Source of the DNA: Pseudomonas sp. IPO3778
GTDB lineage: Bacteria > Pseudomonadota > Gammaproteobacteria > Pseudomonadales > Pseudomonadaceae
Assembly: GCF_013386825.1 (NCBI RefSeq)
Contig: NZ_JACARC010000027.1
Location: 62,001-126,000 of the forward strand
Length of the DNA: 64,000 bases
Reading direction: 5' to 3'
In this document: piece by piece, positions 61,459 to 64,000 of the stretch
Layout: each line of letters starts with the position of its first letter
How positions within the stretch are numbered: the first letter of the stretch is position 1
Position numbers and translations under genes: made by a program
Notes under the pieces: generated by a model
Databases searched by the model: none
What the model saw: only the letters and a program-made list of their open reading frames with translations
What the model was told of the DNA's origin: nothing

Positions 61459-64000
61459 TGAGGGCCTCCTTGATGCGCGCAGAAGTGATAGGCAGGTCGC
61501 GTACACGTTTACCGATGGCGTGGGCCACGGCGTTACCGATGGCGCCGACGATCGGGATCATCACCACTTCGGCAATGCCCTTGGACGGATCGCTCGGCGA
61601 TAACGGCGGCAGGATCTCGGCCGTCTGGTTCCACACAGCAACGTGTCGGGCCATCGGCAGCCGGTAACGGTTGAAATTCCAGTCACCCTCCCCCGGGCCG
61701 CCTTCGTACAAAGGCATCTCTTCCATCAACGCATGGCCAATGCCCATGGCGATCCCGCCTTCGAGCTGCCCCTTGACCAGCTCTTCCACCAGCAACCGAC
61801 CGCACTCGACCCAGGAGTGATGGTTGAGCACCTGCACTTCGGCGGAGCCCTTGTTCACTTTCAACTCCACCAGCGTCGCGACCGGGCTGTAGTAAGTCAC
61901 CGCCGCGTTGTTCAGCTGGGTGTCCGGGTAGTGGACGTTCTGGCGATCCAGCAGGTGGAAACCGTTACTGGTCATCTGTGCCAATTTCGTCTTCGGTGCG
62001 CCATCGCCGTACTTCACCGCGAGGCCATCGAGGGGCAGACGCTCGCGCACGCCGTCGATGCTGTACTCGGCCTCGGCCCAGCTCCAGCGGTTGAAGCCGT
62101 GCACGGTGGCGCCGGTCACCAGGCCTTTTTCGTGGGCGTGTTTGGCCAGTTGCTCAAAACTCAACGGCTGCATGCCGTCGGCAGTGAGTTTGCCGTCGAC
62201 CCAATGCGCGTCTTCGCGGCGCACCACGTACGGGTTGGCCTGACCGCCGTAAGGGCCTTGGCCCCAGATCTGCAACGCCGCCGGCCACAAGCCGTGGTTG
62301 AACAGCACCCGCGCGGCTTCACGGGTGGCGTGACTGAAGTAGTACGCGGAGTTGGTTGCCGACGAGGCCGACGCAAGCTTGCCGACCCAACGCGGGTTGC
62401 GCAGAAAACCATCCTGTTCGACCTGGCTCATGACGTACGGGTTGCCGCCTGTGACCAGTTGCAACTCTTTCCACTCGGTTTCGCCAGTTTTCACTTCCGT
62501 GGCCGGGATGCCGATGAAATCCGCCACCACCAGGGCTTGCGAGGTGGACATGCCAGTGCCGATTTCAATGCCGATATGGCGCAAAGTCACGTGCCCTTCG
62601 GCGGTGAATTCGATGCTGGCCATCGGCGCTTCGGACCCGGTGCCGAAGTCTTTTTGGCAGATCGCAAAACCGACGCCATACCAGTTATCCGGGTCAGCGG
62701 CTTCGCGCTTCATCTTGATCAGGTCACGGTTTTTCCAGACTTCGTGGACAGCCGCTTTGTCGAGAATCTCGTGTAAGCGCAACGCACCGGCCGGCACCGC
62801 GCCCTGGGTGTTTTTCATGCCCGAAAGCATGGCGTTTTTCTTGCGCAGGTCGATGGCGTCGATGCCGAGACGATAGGCGATTTCATCGACCATCATCTCG
62901 GTCGAGGCCATGCTTTGCAGGGTGCCATAACCGCGCATCGAACCCGCTTCAACCCCACGCGAATGATAAGCCGTGACCTGTAAATCGTTCTGCGGCATGT
63001 AGTAGATCGACTGCGCTGCCGTGGCGCCAACCGCTGCCACCGAAGGGCTGTAGTTGATCCGCCCGCCGCCATCGACGTTCATCTCGGCGCGGAAAATCTG
63101 GAAACTGTGATCGTTTTTATCCACCGCCAATTGGTAGCGGATGTCGAACGGGTGACGCTTGATGCCACTCTGAAACTGCTCATAGCGGTCGTTGGCGAGG
63201 CGCACCGGGACACCGGCGCCGTACAACGCGGCGAGGGCTGCGTAGTAGACAAAAATGTTGTGGTCCTTGGAACCGTAACCGACGGTGTAGCCCGGGTGCA
63301 TGTTCAGATTCGCCAGGCCGAAGCGCGATGGCGCGATCATCTTCGCGGTTTCGGTGGCGGCTTCCAGTGGGCACTGGGTCGCGACGACAAAGTGCAAGGT
63401 CTTAGTGGCCGGGTCGTACCAGCCGTTGCCGTTGTCCGGCTCCATCGCGGCCGGTTCAATCGAAGGGGTTTTGTAGCGTTCGTCGAACACCAGCCAGTTG
63501 TCTGGCGGCGAGTCGATTTGCTGCTTCATCCGGTCGGCGTAAAACAGCCCGCGCTCGGTCAGGTTGCCGTGCAGGTCCGGCTGGGAATTCCACACCGGGC
63601 GACGGTTTTTCAGCATCGGGAACAGGATCGAATCCTTGAGGCTGGCGAATTCATCTTCGTCCGCAGATGTCGCGCCGCCTACCCGCACGTAGCGAAAGCT
63701 CCCGTAGGGATCGCACTGGTAGAACGGCACCTTGGCGCCATAACGGATCGCTTTGTCATTGAATTTGAGTTTGGCCTTGGCCTGACGGAAACGCTCGAAG
63801 TCGTTCCAGATCAGGATCGCCACGGGGTGACCGATGAACATCGGAACCTTGCCTTCCGGCAGTAACGGATCGGGAGAGTGATCTTCGGGGAAGACGATCC
63901 CGTCTTTTTCCAGGTCGGCGGCGGTGACGATGCGGTCAGGTTGCAAGTCCGCGCCGAGCCACGACAAGTCGTAGCCTGCATAGATGCGATCGGCCTTGGT
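61451..64000 (-). CDS. Molybdopterin-binding large subunit of a xanthine-dehydrogenase-family enzyme (5' end outside window)
   Basis: The frame is open to the end of the window (the codons before 63967 read on as TKADRIYAGYD), so about 850 C-terminal residues are visible. It shows the GVEAGSMRGYGTLQSM cofactor-binding region, TSQALVVADFIGI, and near the C-terminus GIAEVVMIP, where the catalytic glutamate is expected, followed by GNAVAHAIGKRVRDLP. With a [2Fe-2S] subunit, a tri-haem cytochrome and XdhC the set resembles membrane-linked aldehyde dehydrogenases or isoquinoline oxidoreductase-like enzymes. The substrate, and whether it is exported by Tat, cannot be decided because the N-terminus is missing. 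Confidence 0.92.
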   Translation of the reverse strand, partial: TKADRIYAGYDLSWLGADLQPDRIVTAADLEKDGIVFPEDHSPDPLLPEGKVPMFIGHPVAILIWNDFERFRQAKAKLKFNDKAIRYGAKVPFYQCDPYGSFRYVRVGGATSADEDEFASLKDSILFPMLKNRRPVWNSQPDLHGNLTERGLFYADRMKQQIDSPPDNWLVFDERYKTPSIEPAAMEPDNGNGWYDPATKTLHFVVATQCPLEAATETAKMIAPSRFGLANLNMHPGYTVGYGSKDHNIFVYYAALAALYGAGVPVRLANDRYEQFQSGIKRHPFDIRYQLAVDKNDHSFQIFRAEMNVDGGGRINYSPSVAAVGATAAQSIYYMPQNDLQVTAYHSRGVEAGSMRGYGTLQSMASTEMMVDEIAYRLGIDAIDLRKKNAMLSGMKNTQGAVPAGALRLHEILDKAAVHEVWKNRDLIKMKREAADPDNWYGVGFAICQKDFGTGSEAPMASIEFTAEGHVTLRHIGIEIGTGMSTSQALVVADFIGIPATEVKTGETEWKELQLVTGGNPYVMSQVEQDGFLRNPRWVGKLASASSATNSAYYFSHATREAARVLFNHGLWPAALQIWGQGPYGGQANPYVVRREDAHWVDGKLTADGMQPLSFEQLAKHAHEKGLVTGATVHGFNRWSWAEAEYSIDGVRERLPLDGLAVKYGDGAPKTKLAQMTSNGFHLLDRQNVHYPDTQLNNAAVTYYSPVATLVELKVNKGSAEVQVLNHHSWVECGRLLVEELVKGQLEGGIAMGIGHALMEEMPLYEGGPGEGDWNFNRYRLPMARHVAVWNQTAEILPPLSPSDPSKGIAEVVMIPIVGAIGNAVAHAIGKRVRDLPITSARIKEALNG

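Noticed and set aside
1..64000. CRISPR arrays, tRNA or rRNA genes, transposases, phage integrase genes
   Set aside because: None was seen; the only regular repeats are REP pairs and repeats inside coding regions.

Overview
The window looks like a stretch of chromosome from a fluorescent-group Pseudomonas. The support is high GC, codon use that is uniform except where noted, five REP-type inverted repeats of the pseudomonad kind, an ORF of the apparently Pseudomonas-restricted DUF3203 type, a MuxABC-OpmB type efflux operon, ccoG, tpx, dnaQ, and the GlgE-pathway set glgX / glgB / treS-pep2 / glgE. No rRNA, tRNA, CRISPR array, transposase or phage gene was found.

Layout. 1-5188: the 3' part of glgX, then a tightly overlapping set (acyl-CoA dehydrogenase-like, PIG-L deacetylase, NodS-like methyltransferase, family 2 glycosyltransferase) and a second PIG-L paralogue that has lost the catalytic aspartate. 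5298-7823: an autotransporter with a passenger of about 20-residue glycine/asparagine-rich repeats. 7970-15721 (minus): glgE, treS-pep2 and glgB, the maltose-1-phosphate route to alpha-glucan. 15927-24373: small proteins, MgtC/SapB, DUF3203, ccoG, a MocR regulator, a 152-residue orphan behind a near-consensus hrp box, an SDR, and a MHYT-GGDEF-EAL protein. 24633-33617 (minus): muxABC-opmB. 33849-38940: tpx and a 1462-residue toxin-like protein, also behind a near-consensus hrp box. 39000-49485 (minus): a ten-gene, mostly overlapping operon for import and breakdown of an organosulfur compound, with a divergent LysR gene. 50707-51453: dnaQ. 51940-58486: two small catabolic or stress modules (GntR/DUF2848/amidase/MFS, and Rrf2/SnoaL-like/quinone reductase). 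58708-64000 (minus): a cytochrome-c-coupled molybdenum hydroxylase, cut by the window end.

How the parts work together. TreS-Pep2 turns trehalose into maltose and then maltose 1-phosphate, GlgE polymerises it, GlgB branches the chain and GlgX debranches it. The sulfur operon pairs an ABC importer with two binding proteins to a thiol dioxygenase, an aminotransferase, a FAD-linked 2-hydroxyacid dehydrogenase, a GST and a four-rhodanese/PLP-lyase fusion. In the molybdenum enzyme, electrons should pass from the Mo cofactor through two [2Fe-2S] centres to a tri-haem cytochrome, with XdhC helping cofactor insertion.

The most promising undescribed material is the set of possible type III (HrpL-dependent) products, above all the 1462-residue protein. 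It has a tandem N-terminal module and a C-terminal domain with a His/Cys pair spaced as in C80-type toxin proteases. The sulfur operon with its multi-rhodanese fusion comes next. No secretion apparatus lies in the window, so the effector reading is inference.
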